A stretch of DNA of 64,000 bases from Pelagibacteraceae bacterium AG-390-D18 (GTDB lineage: Bacteria; Pseudomonadota; Alphaproteobacteria; Pelagibacterales; Pelagibacteraceae), in NCBI GenBank assembly GCA_003279715.1, contig QCGY01000002.1:50051-114050 (forward strand). Reading direction: 5' to 3'. The notes below the pieces were generated by a model. The model was not told the origin of the DNA and ran no database searches. It worked only from the letters and a program-made list of their open reading frames with translations. Below, piece by piece: positions 7,187 to 15,533 of the stretch. A program made the translations under genes and the position numbers. Position 1 is the first letter of the stretch; each line of letters begins with the position of its first letter.

Positions 7187-9037
7187 ATGAAAAAAAATAT
7201 TATAATATTTTCAGCTATAGATTGGGATACTCAATGGCAATGGCAACAAGAATTAGCAATTTTTTTGAGCCAAAAATATAATGTTTTGTTTATTGAAAAT
7301 ACTGGTGTTCGTAAATTAAAGGTTAAAGATACAAAAAGAGTTTATTTGAGAATTAAAAATATTATTAAAAATATTTTTGGTTTTAGAAAAATAAAAAATA
7401 ATCTTTATATTTTATCTCCATTTTTTTTACCATTTCCATATAGTAAATTGATTACAAAAATAAATTTTTATTTGATCTTTAATAAACTACAAAAGTGGAT
7501 TATTTTTAATAAATTTAAGATTCATTCAGTTTTTACATTTTCAGCAACTCCAGTTGTTGTGAAAATAATTAAAAATTTAAATCCAGATCAAATTAATTTT
7601 TTATACACAGATTTAATGTCAGAATCATCAAGTGAAGCATTTTCATTAAAAAAATATGAAAGAGAAATTATTAAATACTCAGATAATGTTTTTTATTCTT
7701 CATCTATTTTAAAAAGAAAAGTAATTAATTTAAATAAAAATCATTTTTTTTTCCCTGGAGGTGTAAATTTAAAAAAGTTTAGCAAAGTAACATGTTATAA
7801 TAAAAAGTTAAAGTTGCAGCTTGATCAATTAAACAAACCAATAATTGGTTTTTTGGGTCAAGTAAAAAATGTTATTGATATTAAATTAGTTAAAAAAATT
7901 TCTATAAAATTTAAGGATTGCACAATATTAATGGTTGGTCCTGTTGATCAAGACATGCGCCATTTAACTAAAATTTTATCCAATAATGTAGTTTTTTTAG
8001 GATCTCAAGATCATAAAAATATACCATATATTTTAAGTAAATTTAGAGTAGCTATTATACCTTATATAAAAAACTCTTTTACTGATGCTATTAATCCTGC
8101 AAAGCTAAATGAATATATTGCATCAAATATTTCTGTTGTATCAACAAATTTAAAAGAAGTACTTAATTATAATAAGATAAATGATAATATAATTTTAACT
8201 TCAAATAATCATTTTTCATTCATAAATAATATAAATAGAGCGTTAAAAAATAAAAAGAAAAATAACTTTAAAAAAATTATTAGAAAATATGATTGGAAAC
8301 AAATATTTAAAAATTTAACCATACAAATAAAATTACATAATTTAAGAAATAGAGATAAAATTAAAAATGATAACCAACTTGATAAAAAGATAAATTTTTT
8401 TAATAAATTTTTTTATTACTCTTTAAGAAGATTTTTATTTGCAAGTTCAGTAATAATTTTTATTATTTTTTTTAGTGGCTTACCTTCTTTTTTTTCAAAT
8501 TATTTAAAATATTTTGATAAAATTGAGAATAAAACAATAGATGGCTTCTTGGTGATGACTGGTCATGGGAGTCAAAATTACTATAATGAAAATTATTTAG
8601 AAAGATTAGAGGAAATAAAATTTTATAGTAAAACTTATAATCCTAAAAAAATATTAATACTTGGTAGATGGTCTTATAAACAAGAAGATAAAGTTATAAA
8701 AGGTCTTCTAATTAGTGAGGGATATAATGAAAAAAATATTGATATATCACGTACATATTTTGCTAATACAAAAGAGAATATACTTTTTTCAAAAAATTTT
8801 TTTGATACAAATTTAATTGATAGTAATATTTTAGTAATTACTGATCCATATCATTCTAAAAGAACAAAGTTAATCAGTGATAAATTATTAAAAAATAAAA
8901 ATAATTTTTTAATTGCAAAAGGTATTAATAAAAAAAAATATCAAAGATTTAAATTTGTGTACTCTATTTCCGAATTAAAAGTTATTGTATACGAACATCT
9001 TTCTATAATTTATAACAAAATAAGATCATGGGCATGA
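7187..9037 (+). CDS. Glycosyltransferase fused to a membrane-anchored DUF218 (YdcF/ElyC-like) domain
   Basis: A 616-residue two-part protein. Residues 1 to about 385 form a GT-B glycosyltransferase, starting with DWDTQWQWQQEL (12-23), with GFLGQV at 221-226 and a C-terminal donor half. A hydrophobic segment follows at about 416-437. Residues from about 451 to 605 match the DUF218 pattern: TGHGS (458-462), NTKEN (527-531) and DPYHSKRT (553-560). DUF218 proteins such as ElyC and SanA act in envelope and lipid-carrier metabolism, with unclear biochemistry. Joining the two suggests a glycosyl step coupled to carrier handling at the membrane. A frameshift join between two genes is unlikely because the linker is continuous and hydrophilic before the membrane segment. 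It overlaps the next gene by 10 bp. Confidence 0.8.
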   Translation: MKKNIIIFSAIDWDTQWQWQQELAIFLSQKYNVLFIENTGVRKLKVKDTKRVYLRIKNIIKNIFGFRKIKNNLYILSPFFLPFPYSKLITKINFYLIFNKLQKWIIFNKFKIHSVFTFSATPVVVKIIKNLNPDQINFLYTDLMSESSSEAFSLKKYEREIIKYSDNVFYSSSILKRKVINLNKNHFFFPGGVNLKKFSKVTCYNKKLKLQLDQLNKPIIGFLGQVKNVIDIKLVKKISIKFKDCTILMVGPVDQDMRHLTKILSNNVVFLGSQDHKNIPYILSKFRVAIIPYIKNSFTDAINPAKLNEYIASNISVVSTNLKEVLNYNKINDNIILTSNNHFSFINNINRALKNKKKNNFKKIIRKYDWKQIFKNLTIQIKLHNLRNRDKIKNDNQLDKKINFFNKFFYYSLRRFLFASSVIIFIIFFSGLPSFFSNYLKYFDKIENKTIDGFLVMTGHGSQNYYNENYLERLEEIKFYSKTYNPKKILILGRWSYKQEDKVIKGLLISEGYNEKNIDISRTYFANTKENILFSKNFFDTNLIDSNILVITDPYHSKRTKLISDKLLKNKNNFLIAKGINKKKYQRFKFVYSISELKVIVYEHLSIIYNKIRSWA

Positions 9038-10041
9038 ATGATGTAATTTTAATTACTGGTGGAGCCGGATATATTGGAAGTAAAGTTGCAACAGATTTAA
9101 TTAAAAAAAAACATAAAGTTGTAATATTAGACAACCTAAGTACAGGTTATAAGTTTTTAGTTCCAAAAAAAGCTTATTTTTTAAAAGGTAATATTTCTGA
9201 TTTAAAATTAATCAAAAAAATTTTTAATAGATTTAAGATCACCACAGTATTTCATTTTGCTGCTTCATTAAATATTCTTGAATCCCATTTAAATCCAAAA
9301 AAATATTTTAAAAATAATTTTGATAATACAAAAAAAATGATTAATTTTTGTATAGCAAATAATGTAAAAAATTTTATATTTTCATCTACATGTGCAGTTT
9401 ATGCTGGAAATGTTGGAAAAGTTAATGAAAATACAAAACTAAATCCTAAAAGTAATTATGGAAAATCAAAGTTGAAAGCAGAAAATTATCTTAAAAAAAA
9501 AAATAAAAAAATTAATTATGCAATTTTAAGATATTTTAATGTAGCAGGAGCTGACATTAAAAATAAAATAGGTTGTATTAATCAAACAGATCAATTAGTC
9601 AAAAATTTATCAAGAAATATTAGTAATAATAATTTCAGTATAAATATTTTTGGTAATAATTATGCAACTTATGATGGAACATGTGTAAGAGATTACATTT
9701 ATTTAAATGATATATCTAAAATCCATATTGAAACTATGAAATATTTAAACTCAAAAAATAAAAATGTTACTTTAAATTGTGGATACGGTATTGGATACTC
9801 AGTTTTAGATGTTGTAAATGAATTTCAAAAATATATAAAAAAAAAAATAACAATTAATTATAAAAATAAAAGAATAGGTGACCTTCCAGTTGTAATATCG
9901 GATACAAAAAAAATAAAAAAATTATTTAAAATAAAGCTTACAAAAAACCCAATGAATAAAATTATTATTTCTGCTTTAAAATGGGAAAAAATAATTTTTA
10001 AAAAATATGGAACTCAAAAAACCACAACTAATTTACAATAA
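9028..10041 (+). CDS. galE: UDP-glucose 4-epimerase family protein
   Basis: A 337-residue extended short-chain dehydrogenase. The NAD motif GGAGYIGS spans 11-18 and the catalytic pair is Tyr144 and Lys148 in SNYGKSK. The length and the motif CVRDYIYLNDIS near the C-terminal third are those of GalE, which interconverts UDP-glucose and UDP-galactose. FSSTCAVYAG carries the Ser/Thr of the triad. It overlaps the preceding fusion gene by 10 bp. ATG codons occur at 9028 and 9034, and either could be used. Its likely role is to supply a UDP-hexose to the glycosyltransferases upstream; a related epimerase acting on another UDP-sugar is the alternative. Confidence 0.87.
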   Translation: MGMNDVILITGGAGYIGSKVATDLIKKKHKVVILDNLSTGYKFLVPKKAYFLKGNISDLKLIKKIFNRFKITTVFHFAASLNILESHLNPKKYFKNNFDNTKKMINFCIANNVKNFIFSSTCAVYAGNVGKVNENTKLNPKSNYGKSKLKAENYLKKKNKKINYAILRYFNVAGADIKNKIGCINQTDQLVKNLSRNISNNNFSINIFGNNYATYDGTCVRDYIYLNDISKIHIETMKYLNSKNKNVTLNCGYGIGYSVLDVVNEFQKYIKKKITINYKNKRIGDLPVVISDTKKIKKLFKIKLTKNPMNKIIISALKWEKIIFKKYGTQKTTTNLQ

Positions 10042-10058
10042 ATATAAATAATAATAAT

Positions 10059-10088
10059 TTGGCAGATAATTACAAAAATTGTTATAAA
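10059..10088 (+). promoter_or_regulatory. Candidate sigma-70 promoter before the second epimerase gene
   Basis: TTGGCA at 10059-10064 and TATAAA at 10083-10088 are separated by 18 bp, in one of the few gaps of the glycan island (72 bp between epimerase genes). The start codon follows at 10114. Chance matches are common in sequence this A+T-rich, so this is a candidate only. Confidence 0.4.
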
Positions 10089-10113
10089 GAACTCCAATAA
10101 CTACAAGAGATCA

Positions 10114-10998
10114 ATGAGCAATAAAATAATAGTCATTACAGGTGGAGCAGGATTTATTGGATCAAACTTAATTGAGATTTTAATAAAAAAAACGCATTTT
10201 AGAATTATAAGTGTAGATGATTATTCAACTGGAAAAAAAAAAAATCATATAATAGATAAAAGGTTAATTTATTTAAACTGTCATACAAAAAATATTTCTA
10301 AAAAATTAAATAAATATAAACATAAAATTCACAGTATTTTTCATTTTGGAGAATTTGCAAGAATTTATCAGAGTTTTTTAAAAATGGATCAATGTATTGA
10401 TTCAAATACAATTGGATCTAATGCAGTCTTTAACTTTTGTTTACAGAATAAAATTAAGCTGATTTATTCTGCAACTTCAGCAAGTATTGGCAACAATGGT
10501 TTGGATAAAAATTTATCACCATATGCTTTCACTAAAGCAAAAAATTTGGAGATGCTAGAAAATTTAAAAAAATGGTTCAATTTCAAATATGAGATAATTT
10601 ATTTCTATAATGTTTATGGAAGCAAACAAATATCTTTAGGCAGCATGGCAACAGTTATTGGTATTTTTGAAGAACAATATAAGAAAAATAAACCATTAAC
10701 AGTTGTAAAGCCAGGAACACAGTCAAGACGATTTACTCATGTTAAAGATACAGTTGAAGCATGTTACTATGCATGGAAAAAAAATAAATGTAGGCATTAC
10801 AGTATATCCAATAAAAAGATTTATTCTATAGTTGAGGTTGCAAAATTATTTAATAAAAGAATTAAATATTTACCTCAAAGACCTGGTGAGAGATATTCAT
10901 CAGCATTAACTAACATGAACCTTTCTAACAAAGTTTACAAATTATTTGGCAAAATAAGCCTAAAAGACTATGTAGAAAGAATAATTAAGGGTGATTAA
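10114..10998 (+). CDS. NAD-dependent sugar epimerase/dehydratase
   Basis: A 294-residue extended SDR of the nucleotide-sugar epimerase type. GGAGFIGS begins at residue 10, ATSAS lies at 120-124, and the catalytic Tyr137 and Lys141 lie in SPYAFTK. FYNVYGS and the RRFTHVKDT segment are family-typical. It is shorter than GalE and lacks an identifiable substrate signature, so the sugar cannot be named. It is the last protein gene of the island before the 5S rRNA gene and is preceded by its own candidate promoter, so it may be a separate transcription unit. Confidence 0.82.
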   Translation: MSNKIIVITGGAGFIGSNLIEILIKKTHFRIISVDDYSTGKKKNHIIDKRLIYLNCHTKNISKKLNKYKHKIHSIFHFGEFARIYQSFLKMDQCIDSNTIGSNAVFNFCLQNKIKLIYSATSASIGNNGLDKNLSPYAFTKAKNLEMLENLKKWFNFKYEIIYFYNVYGSKQISLGSMATVIGIFEEQYKKNKPLTVVKPGTQSRRFTHVKDTVEACYYAWKKNKCRHYSISNKKIYSIVEVAKLFNKRIKYLPQRPGERYSSALTNMNLSNKVYKLFGKISLKDYVERIIKGD

Positions 10999-11016
10999 AT
11001 TGGTTATATTTCACTG

Positions 11017-11044
11017 TTTACAATAACTTTTAAATATATATAAG
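11017..11044 (+). promoter_or_regulatory. Candidate promoter of the detached 5S rRNA gene
   Basis: TTTACA at 11017-11022 and TATAAG at 11039-11044 are 16 bp apart. The predicted transcription start, about 6 bp after the -10 box, coincides with the 5S 5' end at 11050. Since no 23S gene lies upstream, the 5S gene needs its own promoter, which makes this candidate more credible than an average A+T-rich match. Confidence 0.5.
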
Positions 11045-11049
11045 ACACC

Positions 11050-11165
11050 TGCCGGTAATTATTGCGAAGGTGTTATACCCGATCCCATACCGAACTCGGA
11101 AGTCAAGCCCTCCAGCGCCAATGGTACTTTGTCTTAAGGCACGGAAGAGTAGGACGTTGCCGGCA
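11050..11165 (+). rRNA. rrf: 5S ribosomal RNA, detached from 16S and 23S
   Basis: A 116-nt stretch with conserved 5S elements, including CCGAACTCGGAAG in the loop B/C region and GGAAGAGTAGGACGTTGCC in the 3' half. The ends TGCCGGTAAT and GTTGCCGGCA pair as helix I with two G-U pairs. The local G+C is far above its surroundings. No tRNA, 16S or 23S gene lies in the 11 kb upstream, which is all glycan biosynthesis. This matches the SAR11 arrangement in which hypervariable region 2 separates 5S from 16S/23S. Confidence 0.95.
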
Positions 11166-11179
11166 TTAAAACTTTAAAT

Positions 11180-11305
11180 ATGAAAATAAAAAGCTCGTTA
11201 AAATCAATTAAAAAAAGAGACCTTAACTCTAAGCTAGTTAGAAGAAGAGGAAGGGTCTATGTGATAAATAAAACAAATCCAAAATTTAAAGCAAGACAGA
11301 AATAA
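11180..11305 (+). CDS. rpmJ: 50S ribosomal protein L36
   Basis: A 41-residue basic protein matching the long, alphaproteobacterial type of L36: the N terminus [14 protein letters not shown] is followed by [23 protein letters not shown]. The type lacks the four zinc-binding residues of the short L36 form. It lies 14 bp after the 5S gene on the same strand, so the two may be co-transcribed, pairing two large-subunit components. Confidence 0.93.
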   Translation: MKIKSSLKSIKKRDLNSKLVRRRGRVYVINKTNPKFKARQK

Positions 11306-11310
11306 TTTTT

Positions 11311-11421
11311 ATGGATAATCAAAACCATAAAAACACCTGGAACAATTTTACAAAATTTGTGTTGTGGGGAACTGTCGCGGTTATAGGTGTTTTAGTTTTA
11401 ATGGCAATATTCTTACTATAA
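11311..11421 (+). CDS. Microprotein: bacterial aa3-type cytochrome c oxidase subunit IV-like
   Basis: A 36-residue protein: a short polar N terminus with NHKNTWNNFTKF, then one membrane helix ending in LMAIFLL. This is the pattern of the small subunit IV of alphaproteobacterial aa3 oxidases (PF07835), which binds at the periphery of the oxidase. I also recall this microgene being placed directly before the transhydrogenase genes in other alphaproteobacteria, as here, with pntAA starting 9 bp later. The start ATG lies 5 bp after the rpmJ stop. An unrelated single-helix peptide cannot be excluded at this size. Confidence 0.72.
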   Translation: MDNQNHKNTWNNFTKFVLWGTVAVIGVLVLMAIFLL

Positions 11422-11430
11422 GATAAATGC

Positions 11431-12519
11431 ATGAAAATAGCTTCTATTTCAGAAAATCAAAAATTTGAAAAAAGAATAACAATTACTCCCGAAATTGCAA
11501 AAAAATATCTATCACTTAATTTTGAAGTAATTTTGTCTGAAAATTATGGAAGTCATCTCGGAATAAAAGATGAAGAATATAAAGAATTAGGAGTTTCAAT
11601 TTTAAAAGATGAAAAAGAAATATTAACTAATGCAGATATTATTGCTCAGTTAGGTTTATTAGATGATGATAAATGTTCTTTGTTAAAAGAAAATCAAATA
11701 TTTATTGGGATCTTAAATCCATATGATAATGAAAATAAAATAAATAATTTAGTTAAAAAAAATATTAATATTTTTTCACTCGAATTACTTCCAAGAATAA
11801 CAAGAGCTCAGTCTATGGATATATTATCTTCTCAAGCAAATCTTGCAGGTTATAAAGCAGTAGTAGAGTCATTTGCCAACTTTGAGAAAGCAATTCCAAT
11901 GATGATGACTGCAGCAGGCACAATACCAGCTGCGAAAGTATTAGTAGTTGGAGCAGGGGTTGCGGGGTTACAAGCAATAGCAACTGCAAAACGAATGGGA
12001 GCAATTGTGTTTGCAACGGATGTTAGAATGGCTTCGAAAGAACAGGTTGAAAGTTTGGGTGGGAAATTTCTAACAGTTGAAGGCGCAGAGAATTTAGAAA
12101 CTGATGGAGGATATGCAAAAGAAGGATCTGATGATTTTAAAAAGAAACAAGAAGAATTATTATCAGAAACATTAAAAAAAATAGATATTGTGATTTGTAC
12201 AGCTTTAATTCCAGGAAAAAAAGCACCGGTAATTATTAAAGAAGATATGATTAATAATATGAAGTCTGGTTCAATAATTTATGATCTAGCGGCTATCCAA
12301 GGTGGAAACACGGCACACACTAAAATTGATGAAGTTGTAAATAAAAATGGTGTTAAAATAATGGGTGAAAGTAATATTTTAAATAAACTTCCAACCTCTG
12401 CATCAAATTTATATGCAAAAAACGTATTTAACTTTGTTTCAAATTTATATGATAAAGAAAATAAAAAGATTAATATAAATTTAGATGATGAGATAATTGA
12501 AAAAACTTTAATAAAATAA
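11431..12519 (+). CDS. pntAA: NAD(P) transhydrogenase subunit alpha part 1
   Basis: A 362-residue protein forming domain I of the proton-translocating transhydrogenase, which binds NAD(H) and exchanges hydride with NADP at the inner membrane. PRITRAQSMDILSSQANLAG (121-140) is family-specific, and the Rossmann motif VGAGVAGLQA is at 173-182. The alpha chain is split: this soluble half is separate from the membrane part encoded next, as in other alphaproteobacteria. With pntAB and pntB it forms the complex that uses the proton gradient to make NADPH. Confidence 0.96.
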   Translation: MKIASISENQKFEKRITITPEIAKKYLSLNFEVILSENYGSHLGIKDEEYKELGVSILKDEKEILTNADIIAQLGLLDDDKCSLLKENQIFIGILNPYDNENKINNLVKKNINIFSLELLPRITRAQSMDILSSQANLAGYKAVVESFANFEKAIPMMMTAAGTIPAAKVLVVGAGVAGLQAIATAKRMGAIVFATDVRMASKEQVESLGGKFLTVEGAENLETDGGYAKEGSDDFKKKQEELLSETLKKIDIVICTALIPGKKAPVIIKEDMINNMKSGSIIYDLAAIQGGNTAHTKIDEVVNKNGVKIMGESNILNKLPTSASNLYAKNVFNFVSNLYDKENKKININLDDEIIEKTLIK

Positions 12520-12523
12520 GATT

Positions 12524-12832
12524 ATGGAAATAGATCCTTTTATATTTAGACTAAGTATTTTTATTTTATCAATTTTCATTGGATATTATGTGGTTTGGAG
12601 TGTAACTCCATCGCTACACACACCATTAATGTCTGTTACTAACGCTATTTCATCAGTGATTATTGTTGGGGCAATTATTGCAGGTTTGGCTGGAAACTCT
12701 GATACTATATTTAACACCTCAAGTATTTTTGGCTTTTTAGCAATATCTTTAGCTGCAATTAATATTTTTGGCGGCTTTCTAGTAACTCAAAGAATGCTTG
12801 CAATGTACAAAAAAAAGAAAAAGGATAAATAA
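12524..12832 (+). CDS. pntAB: NAD(P) transhydrogenase subunit alpha part 2 (membrane)
   Basis: A 102-residue integral membrane protein with about three to four helices, containing SVTPSLHTPLMSVTNAISS (about 25-43), a signature of the alpha-subunit membrane domain, and FLVTQRMLAMY near the end. It supplies domain II helices of the proton channel. Start and stop lie within a few bases of its partners; its last stop base is the first base of the pntB start. Confidence 0.96.
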   Translation: MEIDPFIFRLSIFILSIFIGYYVVWSVTPSLHTPLMSVTNAISSVIIVGAIIAGLAGNSDTIFNTSSIFGFLAISLAAINIFGGFLVTQRMLAMYKKKKKDK

Positions 12833-14229
12833 TGTTATCAGCAAATTTATCAGCCATTTTTTATTTAATTTCAGGAGTATTATTTATTTTAGCTTTAAGA
12901 GGACTTTCTTCACCAGAGACCTCTAGACAAGGAAATTTCTTGGGAATTTTAGGAATGATTATTGCAGTTACAGTTACTTTTTTTTCAATTGGCAATTTTT
13001 CAATTGGATTTGTAGTTGTTTTGATCTTTCTTTTATTAGGAGGATTAATTGGAGCTTTTATTGCGTATAAAATTCCAATGACTGCGATGCCGGAATTAGT
13101 TGCTGGTTTTCATAGTTTAGTTGGGCTTGCAGCTGTATTTGTTGCTATAGCTGCTTTTTTAAATCCACAAGCTTTTAATCTAGGATCTCCAGGTAATATT
13201 AAACTTGGTAGTTTAATCGAGATGTCAATTGGTGCAGCAGTTGGTGCAATAACTTTTTCTGGTTCAATTATTGCTTTTTTAAAACTTCAAGGAATAATGT
13301 CAGGATCACCAATAACATTTAAAGGTCAACACCCACTTAATGCTTTAATTTTAATTTCAATAATCATTATTACTTATCTTCTTTGTTCAACTCAGTCCTC
13401 GAATTTGTTTTGGATATTGCTTGCAATTTCATTTTTAATTGGTTTTTTATTAATAATTCCAATTGGTGGTGCAGATATGCCAGTTGTGATTTCAATGTTA
13501 AATTCTTATTCAGGTTGGGCTGCAGCTGGTATTGGATTTACTCTAGAAAATACTGCATTAATTATTACAGGTGCATTAGTAGGATCATCTGGTGCAATTT
13601 TATCTTATATAATGTGTAAGGGAATGAATAGATCATTCTTTAATGTAATCCTAGGCGGATTTGGAGCAATTGAACAATCAACTTCAGCACAAAATAAAGA
13701 ACAAAGACCAGTTAAAAGTGGAAACGCAGATGATGCTGCTTTTTTAATGAAAAATGCTTCATCTGTAATAATTGTGCCAGGTTATGGTATGGCAGTTGCT
13801 CAAGCACAACATGCCTTAAGAGAAATGGTTGATACATTAAAAAAAAATGACATAAAAGTTTCTTATGCGATTCATCCAGTAGCAGGACGAATGCCGGGTC
13901 ATATGAATGTATTACTTGCAGAAGCAAATGTACCTTATGATGAAGTATTTGAGCTAGAAGAAATTAATAATGATTTTGCAAATGCAGATGTAGCATTTGT
14001 AATAGGCGCTAATGATGTAACAAATCCAGTCGCAAAAACAGACCCACAAAGTCCTATTTATGGAATGCCAGTTTTAGATGTTGAAAAATGTAAATCCGTC
14101 TTATTTGTAAAGCGAAGTTTATCACCTGGCTATGCAGGAATTGATAATGATCTATTTTATCAAGAAAATACTCTAATGTTGTTTGCGGATGCTAAAAAAA
14201 TGACAGAAGATATTACTAAAAATCTATAG
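12832..14229 (+). CDS. pntB: NAD(P) transhydrogenase subunit beta
   Basis: A 465-residue protein. Residues 1 to about 265 hold membrane helices of the proton channel, including AGFHSLVG with His94, which corresponds to a proton-pathway His of the E. coli beta subunit. Residues from about 290 on form the NADP(H)-binding domain III, with PGYGMAVAQAQ (316-326) and GANDVTNP near the C terminus. The length is that of the family. It completes a three-gene operon and is followed 8 bp later by a transaldolase-family gene. Confidence 0.96.
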   Translation: MLSANLSAIFYLISGVLFILALRGLSSPETSRQGNFLGILGMIIAVTVTFFSIGNFSIGFVVVLIFLLLGGLIGAFIAYKIPMTAMPELVAGFHSLVGLAAVFVAIAAFLNPQAFNLGSPGNIKLGSLIEMSIGAAVGAITFSGSIIAFLKLQGIMSGSPITFKGQHPLNALILISIIIITYLLCSTQSSNLFWILLAISFLIGFLLIIPIGGADMPVVISMLNSYSGWAAAGIGFTLENTALIITGALVGSSGAILSYIMCKGMNRSFFNVILGGFGAIEQSTSAQNKEQRPVKSGNADDAAFLMKNASSVIIVPGYGMAVAQAQHALREMVDTLKKNDIKVSYAIHPVAGRMPGHMNVLLAEANVPYDEVFELEEINNDFANADVAFVIGANDVTNPVAKTDPQSPIYGMPVLDVEKCKSVLFVKRSLSPGYAGIDNDLFYQENTLMLFADAKKMTEDITKNL

Positions 14230-14237
14230 GTATAAAA

Positions 14238-14945
14238 TTGAATACTAAAATATTTTGTGACATTGCTGAATTAGATCAAATAAAAAAATTCAATAAAAAA
14301 AAAATTGTCAAAGGGTTTACAACTAATCCAAGCTTAATGAGAAAAGCTGGCGCTAAAGATTATAAGAATTATTCTAAAAAAATTCTAAATATTTGTAAAG
14401 ATAAGCCAATATCACTTGAGGTATTTGCAGATGATTACAAAAACATGATTTCCCAAGGAAAAAAAATTAATACTTGGGGAAAAAATGTTTATGTAAAGGT
14501 TCCTGTTGTAAATTCAAAGAATATCTTTACAGGAAAAGTGATAAAAGAATTAAATAATGACAATATTAAACTAAATATAACAGCAGTTTATTCAGCCAAA
14601 CAAACAAAAAAAATTTTAGATGTTATTAACAAAAAAACAAAAGTTATAATATCAATTTTTGCAGGAAGAGCAGGTGATGCAGGTAAAGATCCAATTCCAG
14701 AATTTATTAAAAGTATGAAATTATCTAAAAAGTTTAAAAATGTAGAAATTTTATGGGCAAGTGTAAGAGAGCCTTATAATTATTTGCAAGCTAAACAAAT
14801 TGGATGTCAAATAATAACTGTACCACCATCAATAATTGAAAAAATTGAAAAATTTGGAAAGTCTTCAAAAAAATTAACTTTAGAGACCGTAAATGGTTTT
14901 TTAAAGGATAGTAGAAAATCTAAATTTAAAATAGATGATAAATAA
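14238..14945 (+). CDS. Transaldolase / fructose-6-phosphate aldolase family protein
   Basis: A 235-residue TIM-barrel enzyme of the small transaldolase (TalC/FSA) family. Key residues Asp8, Asn30 (GFTTNPS) and the Schiff-base Lys87 (YVKVPV) match FSA Asp6, Asn28 and Lys85 with a constant offset of 2. ISIFAGRAGDAG and ILWASVREPYN are family-typical. It may work with transketolase at 27951-29915 in pentose-phosphate recycling; whether it is a transaldolase or an aldolase cannot be read from the motifs. The start is TTG at 14238. The last 11 bp overlap the SxtJ gene. Confidence 0.85.
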   Translation: MNTKIFCDIAELDQIKKFNKKKIVKGFTTNPSLMRKAGAKDYKNYSKKILNICKDKPISLEVFADDYKNMISQGKKINTWGKNVYVKVPVVNSKNIFTGKVIKELNNDNIKLNITAVYSAKQTKKILDVINKKTKVIISIFAGRAGDAGKDPIPEFIKSMKLSKKFKNVEILWASVREPYNYLQAKQIGCQIITVPPSIIEKIEKFGKSSKKLTLETVNGFLKDSRKSKFKIDDK

Positions 14946-15327
14946 TAAAAAAATTAAGTTAGGCTCAAATAGAATATTTGGTATATTTTTTGGAGCCATA
15001 TTTATTATTGTGGCTTTTTATCCATTAATAAATAACGAGAATATCAGATCTTGGTCTTTAATTATATCTCTCATTTTTATCATACTTGGAATTTTAAATT
15101 CTAAATACCTTTCTCCACTAAATAGGCTTTGGTACGAATTTGGTATGTTGTTAGGTAAAATTTTTTCACCAATTATAATGCTTTTTATTTTTTTTGTCGT
15201 TGTAACACCGATAGGATTATTTATGAGATTGCTAGGTAAAGATTTATTGAATTTAAAAAAAAATAAAAGTAAAAGTTACTGGATAAAAAAAGAATCAATT
15301 AATCAAAGCATGAAAGACCAATTTTAA
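14935..15327 (+). CDS. SxtJ-family membrane protein
   Basis: A 130-residue protein with about three membrane segments (about 15-32, 39-56 and 77-97) and the pattern LNRLWYEFGMLLG, which I associate with the SxtJ family, named from the saxitoxin cluster. Its function is unknown. Members usually lie next to a DUF5989 microprotein and a NodU/CmcH-type carbamoyltransferase, exactly as here, so they probably form a membrane complex. The basic C-terminal tail is cytoplasmic or peripheral. The start ATG lies inside the preceding transaldolase gene (11 bp overlap). Confidence 0.75.
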   Translation: MINNKKIKLGSNRIFGIFFGAIFIIVAFYPLINNENIRSWSLIISLIFIILGILNSKYLSPLNRLWYEFGMLLGKIFSPIIMLFIFFVVVTPIGLFMRLLGKDLLNLKKNKSKSYWIKKESINQSMKDQF

Positions 15328-15329
15328 TA

Positions 15330-15479
15330 ATGAGTTTTTTATATGAATTTTGGAGATTTTTAAAAATAAGAAAAAAGTATTGGTTACTTCCAATAATATT
15401 ATTTCTATTTATTTTTGGAGGATTGATAATACTAACACAAGGATCAGTAATTTCTCCATTTATTTATGCAGTTTTTTAA
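15330..15479 (+). CDS. DUF5989 microprotein, copy 1
   Basis: A 49-residue protein: a short amphipathic start with FWRFLKIRKKYWLLP, one membrane helix, then LTQGSVISPFIYAVF at the C terminus. This is the DUF5989 pattern (basic KKYWLLP followed by a helix and QGS-x-x-x-PFIY-x-x-F). The gene starts 2 bp after the SxtJ stop. Its function is unknown; association with SxtJ and the carbamoyltransferase suggests an adaptor or membrane anchor. A second copy follows the carbamoyltransferase at 17424. Confidence 0.75.
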   Translation: MSFLYEFWRFLKIRKKYWLLPIILFLFIFGGLIILTQGSVISPFIYAVF

Positions 15480-15533
15480 ATAAGTGATAAATTTAGTTTA
15501 ATTTTCTTTATAAATAAATTATTAAATTTTTTT

